DNA of 12,427 nt from Candidatus Aminicenantes bacterium UBA647 (GTDB lineage: Bacteria > Acidobacteriota > Aminicenantia > UBA2199): contig DBOL01000058.1 of the NCBI GenBank assembly GCA_002299555.1, forward strand, positions 1-12,427, written 5' to 3'. A program made the translations under genes and the position numbers. Below, piece by piece: positions 1-6,035 of this stretch. The notes beneath the pieces are model-generated. The model worked only from the letters and a program-made list of their open reading frames with translations. It was not told the origin of the DNA and did not search any database. Position 1 is the first letter of the stretch, and the number at the start of each line of letters is the position of its first letter.

Positions 1-146
1 GTGGTACATTCAGCAGATCTTTCACAATTCCAAAAGATATTAATCCGCAAAAGATAGAGGCTGTTTTGAAGGATGGGATACTTGAGCTTAAGATCGGAAA
101 AGCTGATGAGGTCAAAGCAAAAAAGATCCAGATAGATGTAAAATAA
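1..146 (+). CDS. Hsp20 small heat-shock protein, C-terminal fragment (5' end outside window)
   Basis: The reading frame enters the window open (first full codon at 3) and stops at TAA 144-146, giving the last 47 residues. They match the end of an alpha-crystallin domain: G-T-F-S-R-S-F at the start, the conserved A-V-L-K-D-G-I-L-E-L strand carrying the G-x-L element, and a short tail with an I-x-I motif (K-K-I-Q-I), which in this family docks into a neighbouring subunit during oligomer assembly. Hsp20 proteins are ATP-independent cytosolic holdases that bind unfolding proteins. In the usual A-x-L-x-x-G-x-L-x-L-x-x-P-K signature, the P-K is I-G-K here. A strong terminator follows 19 nt after the stop, so the gene ends its transcription unit. 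Family assignment is firm; which Hsp20 paralogue it is cannot be told. Confidence 0.9.
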   Translation, partial: GTFSRSFTIPKDINPQKIEAVLKDGILELKIGKADEVKAKKIQIDVK

Positions 147-164
147 TTTTTGATATATAAAATG

Positions 165-193
165 AAAGGGGGCAGCCTGCCCCCTTTTTTTTT
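165..193 (+). terminator. Rho-independent terminator after the Hsp20 gene
   Basis: A perfect 10-bp stem (AAAGGGGGCA, 165-174, against TGCCCCCTTT, 178-187) closes a 3-nt loop and runs straight into a T tract ending at 193. It separates the Hsp20 unit from the following gene. Confidence 0.95.
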
Positions 194-217
194 ACCCCAC
201 TATAAATTTTCCACGAT

Positions 218-246
218 TTGAAATATTTCTCCTGATATTTTATTCT
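218..246 (+). promoter_or_regulatory. Probable sigma-70-type promoter for the PNPOx-like gene
   Basis: TTGAAA (218-223), a 17-bp spacer and TATTCT (241-246). The expected transcription start falls at about 252-254, on the ATG at 253 itself, and no Shine-Dalgarno sequence precedes that ATG. The transcript would be leaderless. Confidence 0.55.
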
Positions 247-252
247 TAACTG

Positions 253-711
253 ATGAGAAGGTCAGAGAGGGAAATAAAAGATCCCGGATCAATAGAAAAT
301 ATACTTAATAAAAGTGAAATATGCCGTCTGGGACTTGTCAATAAAGGACTCGCATATATTGTTCCGATGAATTTTGGATATGCAGACGGATATATCTATT
401 TTCACTCTGCGAATGAAGGAACAAAGATCGACATTTTGAAAAAGAATCCGAAAGTATCTTTTGAGATAGATACAGATCACATGGTAATTAAGAGTGATAT
501 TTCGTGCAATTGGAGTGCTTCCTATTTCTCAATTGTAGGCTATGGGATTGTAGAATTTATTGATGATCCAGCTGGGAAGAAGGATGCGTTGAATGTGATC
601 ATGGAGAAATATTCAAAAAAAAAGGATTGGGAATTCTCGGGGAAAGTTGTTGACAAGACCACTATATTCAGAATTTCCATAGAAGAGTTGTCCTGTAAGG
701 GATCACAATAG
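253..711 (+). CDS. Pyridoxamine 5'-phosphate oxidase family / NimA-like flavin-binding protein
   Basis: A 152-aa cytosolic protein with no signal peptide. It has the layout of the small FMN-binding split-barrel proteins related to PNPOx and nitroimidazole-resistance protein NimA: an N-terminal M-R-R-x-x-R-E-I-x-D segment, a core strand pair around residues 24-42 (C-R-L-G-L-V, Y-I-V-P-M-N-F-G-Y), the flavin-phosphate-type segment Y-F-H-S-A-N-E-G-T-K-I (49-59), and a second barrel half at 91-118 (F-S-I-V-G-Y-G through A-L-N-V-I-M-E-K-Y). Members bind FMN and act as oxidoreductases or flavin reductases, mostly of unknown substrate. An in-frame TAA at 247-249 makes ATG 253 the first possible ATG start. 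There is no Shine-Dalgarno sequence. Codons 121-124 contain a run of nine A (615-623). The gene is monocistronic by spacing. Family is confident; substrate is unknown. Confidence 0.88.
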   Translation: MRRSEREIKDPGSIENILNKSEICRLGLVNKGLAYIVPMNFGYADGYIYFHSANEGTKIDILKKNPKVSFEIDTDHMVIKSDISCNWSASYFSIVGYGIVEFIDDPAGKKDALNVIMEKYSKKKDWEFSGKVVDKTTIFRISIEELSCKGSQ

Positions 712-780
712 TACATTAATAACAACGGGTGGGTATTTGCTTTGACAGACCGAATACAACACTGACTGACTTTGCAAAAA

Positions 781-809
781 TTGACAAAATTTCCCGGATT
801 TTATACGAT
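781..809 (+). promoter_or_regulatory. Candidate promoter for the DUF4388/TPR gene
   Basis: A consensus TTGACA (781-786) lies 17 bp upstream of TACGAT (804-809). Overlapping TTATAC or TATACG at 801-807 could serve instead with a shorter spacer. Transcription would begin around 816, inside the GGGGAG ribosome-binding segment, so the leader would be only about 10 nt. A second TTGACA at 742-747 has no convincing -10 partner. Confidence 0.45.
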
Positions 810-818
810 ATTTCCGGG
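793..818 (+). repeat. Inverted repeat spanning the -10 region and the ribosome-binding site
   Basis: CCCGGA (793-798) and TCCGGG (813-818) are perfect 6-bp inverted arms separated by 14 bp that contain the putative -10 box. As DNA it could be an operator. As RNA in a longer transcript, the left arm would pair with the GGG of the Shine-Dalgarno sequence. CCGGA-type words are common in this genome, so chance is possible. Confidence 0.4.
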
Positions 819-821
819 GAG
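816..821 (+). promoter_or_regulatory. Ribosome-binding site supporting a TTG start
   Basis: GGGGAG sits 5 nt before TTG at 827-829. No in-frame ATG occurs until residue 36, which lies inside the first conserved region, so this site fixes the unusual TTG start. Confidence 0.65.
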
Positions 822-826
822 ATCAT

Positions 827-2290
827 TTGGAATTAATTAGTGATACACCAGTATCTCTTGAGTTCAAGAAGATATTTATAAATAAGCTTACCGGTGAGCT
901 GAAGATCACCACTTTGAAGAATAGTAAACGGATGTTTTTCAGAAACGGAAAGCTTATCCATAGTGAGAGCGACTTCTTCGATGAAAAGCTGGGTGTTATT
1001 CTTAATCTTACAGGGAAAGTTTCGGATTCTCAATATGATAACATAAGTGGACTTATGCACAGTGGAGATGATCAGGTAGGAACAGTTCTGGTTCAAAATG
1101 ATATCATTTCCAAAGATGATCTGAAGAGTGCAATCCTCTACAGGGTCAACCGAATCGCCATCTCTTCATTCTCGATTGTATCAGGGGATGTTGAGTTTAT
1201 AGATGGCTCTTCTCCTGGGAATCAGATAACCGGAGTGAAAATACCGATTGAGGAAATTATTTGCAATGGTGGTAGAAGGATCGAATCGGTAGATTATATC
1301 AGCAAGAATTATTATTTTAACTCTCCGGAGATCTTGTCGGGGAATGAAAAACGGTATAAGTTTTTAAGTGATGATGAAAGAGAATTGGCAGAGATAATAA
1401 AAGATTCAGGGGAGTTATCAAATCCCCGTCTTATTTCCCGATCAGGTGTTCAAGCTGAAAAATATTGGGAAGGTATCACAATCCTTTTTCTGCTTGGAAT
1501 AGCAGATTTCAGCCCGGATAAAAAGGATAAGCCGACAGAAGAGGATATTATAAGTCTGGTGAAATTAAAGAGCAGCCTGGAGAATGGAGTTTCAAATGTC
1601 TTTTCGATATTAGGGATTAGCGAGGGTGATTCTACTTCAAGTATTCAAAGATCGTATGTATCACTGGCACAAAAATATGATCCTGAAAGGTTCGGTTCAG
1701 ACCTTTCTCCCGAACTAAAAAAAAGTGCTCAATTCGTTTTGCAAAAACTTGGAACTGCATTCAGGGATATAAATGAACAGCGGAAAAAAGAGAGAATGCC
1801 GGACCTTGAGCCTGTAACCCTACCGGAAGATTTTCCGGAGATCATGGATGAGATCGCTCCGGTTATCCGGAAAGATCTCTCCGAAGATTTTGAATATGAC
1901 GAATTTTTTGACAAACTTGAGAGAGGAAAGGAACATTATTGGGCAAAAAAGTTTGATGAAGCACTAATCCTGTTAAAGGAGACCGTTAAATCGGGAGACC
2001 CCGGTTATGAAAATTATCTTTATCTCGGGCTATGTCAGATACATCTCCCCTTTTTCTCCGATGAAGCGGAGAGGAATTTGAAAAAATCGATAGAGATTTC
2101 TCCAGCAAAATCTGAACCCGTTCATGCACTCGGGAAACTTTATCTTAAATTGAGCAGAAAAAAGAGTGCAAAAAAATGTTTTGAAAGAGCAGTAGAACTT
2201 GATCCGGGGAATATTGAAGCGGCTCAGGAACTTTTCAGGATAAAATATCCGCCAAAAAAGAAGAAAAAGTTATTCTCCAGAGGGAAATAA
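827..2290 (+). CDS. DUF4388/PATAN-like, degenerate J-domain and TPR protein
   Basis: A 487-aa protein with no signal peptide, so probably cytosolic. Three regions can be read. Residues 1-130 resemble the DUF4388/PATAN-like domain found in regulatory proteins of delta-proteobacterial type: G-E-L-K-I-T-T-L near 24, then F-R-N-G-K-L-I-H-S-E, then a helical part with G-T-V-L-V-Q-N-D-I-I-S. Residues 256-315 look like a J domain (S-I-L-G-I-S, then S-Y-V-S-L-A-Q-K-Y-D-P-E-R-F). The catalytic H-P-D is replaced by D-P-E at 285-287, so stimulation of DnaK is not expected. Residues 360-465 hold about three TPRs, the clearest ending in A-V-E-L-D-P-G-N, followed by a lysine-rich tail (P-P-K-K-K-K-K). The start is TTG. 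This is probably a scaffold or regulator. Partners are unknown; neighbouring genes have their own promoters and give no clue. Confidence 0.8.
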   Translation: MELISDTPVSLEFKKIFINKLTGELKITTLKNSKRMFFRNGKLIHSESDFFDEKLGVILNLTGKVSDSQYDNISGLMHSGDDQVGTVLVQNDIISKDDLKSAILYRVNRIAISSFSIVSGDVEFIDGSSPGNQITGVKIPIEEIICNGGRRIESVDYISKNYYFNSPEILSGNEKRYKFLSDDERELAEIIKDSGELSNPRLISRSGVQAEKYWEGITILFLLGIADFSPDKKDKPTEEDIISLVKLKSSLENGVSNVFSILGISEGDSTSSIQRSYVSLAQKYDPERFGSDLSPELKKSAQFVLQKLGTAFRDINEQRKKERMPDLEPVTLPEDFPEIMDEIAPVIRKDLSEDFEYDEFFDKLERGKEHYWAKKFDEALILLKETVKSGDPGYENYLYLGLCQIHLPFFSDEAERNLKKSIEISPAKSEPVHALGKLYLKLSRKKSAKKCFERAVELDPGNIEAAQELFRIKYPPKKKKKLFSRGK

Positions 2291-2408
2291 GTAAAATTCA
2301 CTATATTCAATTGTAAAATGTCATTTTAAATTAAAAAATCGTGAAAAGTTGTTTAAATTTTTAAATAAATCATTTAAAATATAGTAAGGAAAACTGGAGG
2401 AGAACAAA

Positions 2409-3185
2409 ATGAAAAGAATTTTTTTAATCTTAATTTTATTGAGTGTAGCAATTATTATGACTTCCTGTTCAAAACCGGAGGAAGCTACGATTTCTAAATA
2501 TTTTCAGGCTATGAGAGTGGGGGAGGCCGGTGATAAGGATACCATGACATCTATGGCTCTTAACCCTAAGCACATAAAGTTCGATACTTATGAGATCATT
2601 TTAGTTGGAGAGGCTGTAATTGAACCGATCTTACTGCCCGCTCTGAATGCAAAGCTTGCTGAGATCGGTAAAGATAAAAAGGAAATAGGACTTGCAGCTC
2701 AGGAAGCTAATGATTCAATTCTTGATCTTGAGGATGAACTCGCAGATGCCAGAAGTTCTTCCAAGAAAAGAGAACTGAACAATAAATTGAAAGAGGCAAT
2801 ATCCGCTAAAGATGAATTGGTGTCAAATTTCAAGAAAATAATCAAGGACAAGAAAGCACTTGAAAAACAGATCGAATTTGAGCAGGCATTAATGAAAACT
2901 TCAGCCGGAAGATCTATGCCTAATATTGAGATGTATACCGGTGATAGTTATACATCAAAGATCGATGTGAAAGTCACTCTAATGACAAAAGAGATAGTTG
3001 ACTATGTATTTATTATTAAGAAATACATACTTAAACTTGAGGAAAAGGAATTGCCGAGAAACAGATTCCTGATCATTGACATTATGACTGCAGATGAATA
3101 TGCAAATTCACTCGAGGAAGATACCGTGGAACCTGAAAATACAGAGGAAGTTACCGAGGAAGCTCAAGTAACAGAAAAAGAATAA
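2409..3185 (+). CDS. Coiled-coil lipoprotein of unknown function
   Basis: A 258-aa protein. The N-terminus is a type II signal peptide: Lys-Arg, a hydrophobic run, and lipobox M-T-S-C with the lipidated Cys at residue 20. Residues about 75-165 are highly charged with heptad-like spacing (D-L-E-D-E-L-A-D-A-R, then K-L-K-E-A-I-S-A-K-D-E-L) and should form a helical hairpin or coiled coil. A mixed region with beta-type strands follows at 185-230 (Y-T-S-K-I-D-V-K-V-T-L and R-F-L-I-I-D-I-M-T-A-D-E-Y). The last 22 or so residues are almost all Glu/Thr/Val, probably disordered. GGAGGAG at 2396-2402, six bases before ATG, is the ideal ribosome site and decides the start. The gene has a terminator of its own and about 120 bp of very AT-rich leader DNA without a clean promoter. 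No family is recognised. A periplasmic or outer-membrane-anchored spacer or adaptor is possible. Confidence 0.85.
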   Translation: MKRIFLILILLSVAIIMTSCSKPEEATISKYFQAMRVGEAGDKDTMTSMALNPKHIKFDTYEIILVGEAVIEPILLPALNAKLAEIGKDKKEIGLAAQEANDSILDLEDELADARSSSKKRELNNKLKEAISAKDELVSNFKKIIKDKKALEKQIEFEQALMKTSAGRSMPNIEMYTGDSYTSKIDVKVTLMTKEIVDYVFIIKKYILKLEEKELPRNRFLIIDIMTADEYANSLEEDTVEPENTEEVTEEAQVTEKE

Positions 3186-3205
3186 CTAACATTTTATAAG
3201 AACTG

Positions 3206-3230
3206 GGCGGGACTCGTGTCCCGCCTTTTT
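3206..3230 (+). terminator. Rho-independent terminator after the coiled-coil lipoprotein
   Basis: A perfect 8-bp GC-rich stem GGCGGGAC (3206-3213) / GTCCCGCC (3218-3225) with a TCGT loop, followed by TTTTT (3226-3230). It lies 20 nt after the lipoprotein stop codon. Confidence 0.95.
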
Positions 3231-3287
3231 GATCCGAAACTACAACAAAATAACATGAAGATGCAGCATTAGTTTTATCTTCATTAT

Positions 3288-3293
3288 TATAAT
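3288..3293 (+). promoter_or_regulatory. Consensus -10 box for the S9 peptidase gene
   Basis: TATAAT at 3288-3293 puts the transcription start near 3300 and gives a leader of about 25 nt before ATG 3325. No recognisable -35 box lies 16-18 bp upstream, so it may need an activator. A short GGCC-T6-GGCC element (3296-3309) follows within the leader. Confidence 0.5.
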
Positions 3294-3324
3294 CTGGCCT
3301 TTTTTGGCCTGCTGGAGGAAAAAA

Positions 3325-5355
3325 ATGAAAAAATTATTGATCGTTATTCTGGTGATCTTTATCCCGATATTTATTTTTGCCGAGAAACGTGCACTAAAAT
3401 TTGAGGATATGTTCAAGGCTGGAAGGTTGGGATCTATTTCCCTTTCTCCGGATGGTTTAAAAGTAGCATTTCATGTAAAAGCTCCGGATCTTGAAAAAAA
3501 CAAATACAAAACTGATCTATACATTGCCGATCTAAGAACAGGTGAGACACAAAAACTGACCACTTCCGAAGGGAACAATATGTCTCCGGTTTTCAGATCA
3601 AATAGTGAGATCTCCTTCATTTCAACAAGGGATGGTGATCCTCAATTGTTCAGCATGGATCTTGTTTCAAAAAAAGAAGTAAAATTATCTGATGTACCCG
3701 GTGGTATAGGAGACTATTCCTGGATTCCTGATAATTCGGGGTTTGTTTTTCAGAAAGATATCTTCCCATGTAAAGATACAATTGAAAAGAGCATAGAGAA
3801 AGAGAAAAAGATCGAGGATAGAGGTGTTGATGTTAAGGTCCTGAATTCATTGATGTACCGTGTTTGGAATTCCTGGAGAGACGGGAAGAGATCCCATATT
3901 TTCCTCGCGGATAATAGCGGAAAAAGTGGAAAAGATATGACTCCCGGAAACTTTGATACCCCACCTCTGGATCTTGGAGGACAGAAAGATTTCACATTTT
4001 CACCTGATGGGAAGGTTTTTGCCTTTGTCAAGAATACTGATAAAATGGTTGCTATATCTACCAATAACGATATTTTCCTGAAGCGATCAGATTCAAACGA
4101 GGAAAAAAACATAACTCAGCAGAATCGCGGAAGCGATGTAAATCCTGTATTTTCCCCAAATGGAGAAAAACTCGCGTATGTCTCAATGGAGCGCGAGGGG
4201 TTTGAAGCCGACAAGCACAATATATTCATATATGATCTCAAATCCGGGAAAAGTAAAAATCTAACCTCCGGATTTAAATATAGTATAAATGAGTTTATTT
4301 TTTCACCCGGCGGAAGTTATATTTATTTCACAGCTTCAGAGAGTATTTTTGTCCCTGTCTATAGATTGAGAATAAGGGATAAGAGGGTGGATAAGATAGC
4401 AGGAAATATTTATGCTTCAGATCTTAATATTACTAAGAACGGTAAGTATCTGGTTTTTCTGAATCAAAGTGTTTCTTTCCCGAAGGATATTTTTAAAGTA
4501 AAGATACGTGGGAGGAAGATCTCACGGGTGACAAGCTTTAACAGAGAAATTTTTGATGGAATTGATATGAACCCGGTGGAAAGATTTGTCTTTTCCGGGG
4601 CAGGGGATGAAAAAGTTGAGGGACTCTTAATAAAACCTCCCTTCTTTGACCCTGACAAGAAATATCCGATGGTTTTTTTGATCCACGGAGGACCTCAGGG
4701 AGCCTGGGGAGATGATTTCCATTATAGATGGAATATGAGTTTATTTGCTTCTCCCGGGTATGTAGTTGCTGCAATAAATTTTCACGGTAGCCGTGGTTAT
4801 GGCCAGGATTTCACAGATGCTGTATCGAAAGATTGGGGCGGAGCTCCATTTATTGATATGGTCAAGGGGCAACAATATCTGGTAGAAAACTACAAATTTA
4901 TTGATGAAAATAAAATTGTTGCTGCGGGTGCTTCATATGGCGGATTTATGATCAATTGGATAGCCGGCAATTATGATAAGTTTAAATATCCATTCAGATG
5001 CCTTGTCTCTCATGATGGAATTTTTGATTCCAGAAGCATGTATTATTCAACTGAAGAACTCTGGTTCGAGGAGTGGGAATATGGTGGAACCCCATGGAAC
5101 AGCGATCTGTATGAAAAATTTAATCCTTCAAGATTTGTTGAAAAATTTAAGATACCAATGTTGATAATACATGGGGAGAAGGATTTCAGGGTTCCGGTAT
5201 CCCAGGGGATCATGCTGTTTACTGCTTACCAGAGAAGAGGGATCAAATCAAAGATGTTGTATTTTCCAAATGAGGATCATTTTGTACAGAAGCCTAAAAA
5301 TGCTCAATTCTGGTGGAGTTCGGTATTTAAATGGTTTGAAGAGAATATTAAATAA
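3325..5355 (+). CDS. Secreted S9 family (prolyl oligopeptidase / acylaminoacyl-peptidase-like) serine peptidase
   Basis: A 676-aa exported peptidase. Residues 1-19 are a signal peptide (K-K, long hydrophobic run, I-F-A then E). Residues about 25-410 form a beta-propeller of TolB/PD40-like blades, with repeated S-P-D-G or S-P-N-G turns near 41, 226, 277 and 327. The propeller gates access to the active site. The alpha/beta-hydrolase domain (about 425-676) has the full catalytic set: oxyanion segment H-G-G-P-Q-G (454-459), nucleophile Ser537 in G-A-S-Y-G-G, Asp620 in G-E-K-D-F-R-V-P, and His652 in N-E-D-H-F. The length is normal for S9C enzymes, which cut short peptides. ATG 3325 is chosen because GGAGGA (3314-3319) is correctly spaced before it; a TTG at 3304 in the same frame would place that site inside the gene and spoil the signal peptide. 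With the C69 dipeptidase nearby, it fits extracytoplasmic peptide breakdown. Confidence 0.95.
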   Translation: MKKLLIVILVIFIPIFIFAEKRALKFEDMFKAGRLGSISLSPDGLKVAFHVKAPDLEKNKYKTDLYIADLRTGETQKLTTSEGNNMSPVFRSNSEISFISTRDGDPQLFSMDLVSKKEVKLSDVPGGIGDYSWIPDNSGFVFQKDIFPCKDTIEKSIEKEKKIEDRGVDVKVLNSLMYRVWNSWRDGKRSHIFLADNSGKSGKDMTPGNFDTPPLDLGGQKDFTFSPDGKVFAFVKNTDKMVAISTNNDIFLKRSDSNEEKNITQQNRGSDVNPVFSPNGEKLAYVSMEREGFEADKHNIFIYDLKSGKSKNLTSGFKYSINEFIFSPGGSYIYFTASESIFVPVYRLRIRDKRVDKIAGNIYASDLNITKNGKYLVFLNQSVSFPKDIFKVKIRGRKISRVTSFNREIFDGIDMNPVERFVFSGAGDEKVEGLLIKPPFFDPDKKYPMVFLIHGGPQGAWGDDFHYRWNMSLFASPGYVVAAINFHGSRGYGQDFTDAVSKDWGGAPFIDMVKGQQYLVENYKFIDENKIVAAGASYGGFMINWIAGNYDKFKYPFRCLVSHDGIFDSRSMYYSTEELWFEEWEYGGTPWNSDLYEKFNPSRFVEKFKIPMLIIHGEKDFRVPVSQGIMLFTAYQRRGIKSKMLYFPNEDHFVQKPKNAQFWWSSVFKWFEENIK

Positions 5356-5397
5356 GAAACCTTTAAACCATCTCTTTTAAATAGCAGGAGATTTTGC

Positions 5398-5763
5398 TTA
5401 CTTTTTAAGGATAGAGAAGTCTTTGTCTGAAAAATCATTCAAAGATAATTCTTCTCTGGAACGTATTCGGATTCTGTATTTATTTCCGGATGGAGTATCG
5501 ATCGGGATGATCCATGTGAAAGATCCTGTATTCGAAGTTGATTCTGAAATAGTACTGAATTTTATTCCGTTCTTGTACAATACTAGAATTACATTCCTGT
5601 AAGAATTGGCACTATCATCATAGTTCCATTTGATCATAAAGGCCTCACCCGAAGTAAGTTCTTCACCTCCGTTAGGAGATATCAGGGTCAACATGGGTTT
5701 CGCAAGTATGAAATTATGCAATAGGACTAGTAACAGTATCTGGGAAAATATAATTCTCTTCAT
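5398..5763 (-). CDS. Small secreted 'SPNGGE' beta-sandwich protein (Ser-Thr-rich / Kre9-Knh1-like domain)
   Basis: A 121-aa protein. Residues 1-21 are a signal peptide ending I-L-A. The rest is one Ig-like beta-sandwich domain of the type annotated as the Ser-Thr-rich GPI-anchored / Kre9-Knh1 family in bacteria: opening S-P-N-G-G-E-E-L (29-36), I-K-W-N-Y (44-48), the strand V-I-L-V-L-Y-K-N-G, then N-T-G-S-F-T-W-I-I-P, Y-R-I-R-I-R-S and the closing D-F-S-D-K-D-F-S-I. Such domains usually appear as modules at the ends of large secreted proteins, so a stand-alone copy is unusual. ATG at 5763 has no Shine-Dalgarno sequence, and an in-frame TAA lies eight codons upstream. A TATAAT box sits only four bases before the ATG. 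The gene converges with the S9 peptidase gene (42 bp between stops). Function is unknown; adhesion or surface binding is a guess. Confidence 0.82.
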   Translation of the reverse strand: MKRIIFSQILLLVLLHNFILAKPMLTLISPNGGEELTSGEAFMIKWNYDDSANSYRNVILVLYKNGIKFSTISESTSNTGSFTWIIPIDTPSGNKYRIRIRSREELSLNDFSDKDFSILKK

Positions 5764-5767
5764 ATCT

Positions 5768-5773
5768 ATTATA
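5768..5773 (-). promoter_or_regulatory. -10 box giving a probable leaderless mRNA for the beta-sandwich gene
   Basis: Read on the minus strand, TATAAT (5773 down to 5768) is followed by AGAT and then ATG, so transcription should start at or next to the A of the ATG. A TTGAGA at 5799-5794 could be a -35 box, but the spacer of 20 bp is long. Confidence 0.5.
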
Positions 5774-5797
5774 TAAATAAATGATTATTTTTATCTC

Positions 5798-5822
5798 AAA
5801 AAAAAAAAAATTTAAAAAAAAA
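5798..5822 (-). terminator. Long A/T homopolymer downstream of tRNA-Phe, probable termination tract
   Basis: On the plus strand this is 13 A, then TTT, then 9 A. The minus-strand transcript of the tRNA therefore enters 9 U, AAA and 13 U right after the acceptor stem. The tRNA acceptor/T-stem structure next to the U tract may itself help termination. It is also a mutation-prone homopolymer lying upstream of the next minus-strand gene. Confidence 0.5.
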
Positions 5823-5895
5823 TGCCGGGAGGCGGAGTTGAACCACCGACGCACGGATTTTCAGTCCATCGCTCTACCGACTGAGCTATCCCGGC
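5823..5895 (-). tRNA. tRNA-Phe (anticodon GAA)
   Basis: A 73-nt cloverleaf on the minus strand. Acceptor GCCGGGA pairs with TCCCGGC and is followed by discriminator A. The D arm is GCTC/GAGC with an 8-nt loop containing GG. The anticodon stem ATGGA/TCCGT (one T-G pair) encloses the loop CTGAAAA, with GAA at 5862-5860. The variable loop has 5 nt. The T stem GGTGG/CCGCC (one T-G pair) closes the loop TTCAACT. The 3' CCA is not encoded, so it must be added by the CCA-adding enzyme. Confidence 0.97.
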
Positions 5896-5905
5896 ATTTG
5901 AAAAA

Positions 5906-5934
5906 ATAATAACTGAAAATCAGATTTTAGTCAA
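5906..5934 (-). promoter_or_regulatory. Promoter of tRNA-Phe
   Basis: Read on the minus strand: TTGACT (5934-5929), a 17-bp spacer, and TATTAT (5911-5906), ten bases before the mature 5' end of the tRNA. Spacing and sequence are close to the sigma-70 consensus. The 5' leader would be very short. Confidence 0.75.
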
Positions 5935-5962
5935 TAGCTATTTTGTTCTGATGAAAATTAAC

Positions 5963-5984
5963 TTCCGGATGTTTTTACCGGGAA
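5963..5984 (+). repeat. Imperfect inverted repeat upstream of the first sulfatase-like gene
   Basis: TTCCGG (5963-5968) faces CCGGGAA (5978-5984), self-complementary apart from one extra G. It lies about 30-50 bp upstream of the -10 box of the 6036 gene. It resembles the CCCGGA/TCCGGG repeat at 793-818, so it may be a chance pattern or a shared operator. Confidence 0.25.
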
Positions 5985-6011
5985 AGCAGATGTAATTTCA
6001 AAAATCCATTA

Positions 6012-6020
6012 TGCTATAAT
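6012..6020 (+). promoter_or_regulatory. Extended -10 promoter for the first sulfatase-like/TPR gene
   Basis: TGCTATAAT (6012-6020) is a perfect extended -10 element, which can dispense with a -35 box; none is obvious. Transcription would start near 6027, inside the CCGGGGA segment (6024-6030) that serves as the weak ribosome site, leaving a leader of about 9 nt before ATG 6036. Confidence 0.65.
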
Positions 6021-6035
6021 TAACCGGGGAATAAA

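Noticed and set aside
3296..3309. GGCC-T6-GGCC as an attenuator or operator in the S9 peptidase leader
   Set aside because: A 4-bp self-complementary word repeated once is expected by chance and would form only a marginal hairpin.
3304..3324. TTG start giving a seven-residue longer S9 peptidase
   Set aside because: It would bury the GGAGGA ribosome site inside the gene and put W-R-K-K ahead of the signal peptide; ATG 3325 is correctly spaced.
5370..5392. Terminator between the S9 peptidase and the minus-strand beta-sandwich gene
   Set aside because: Only a 5-bp ATCTC/GAGAT stem with a 13-nt loop before four T; too weak to call.
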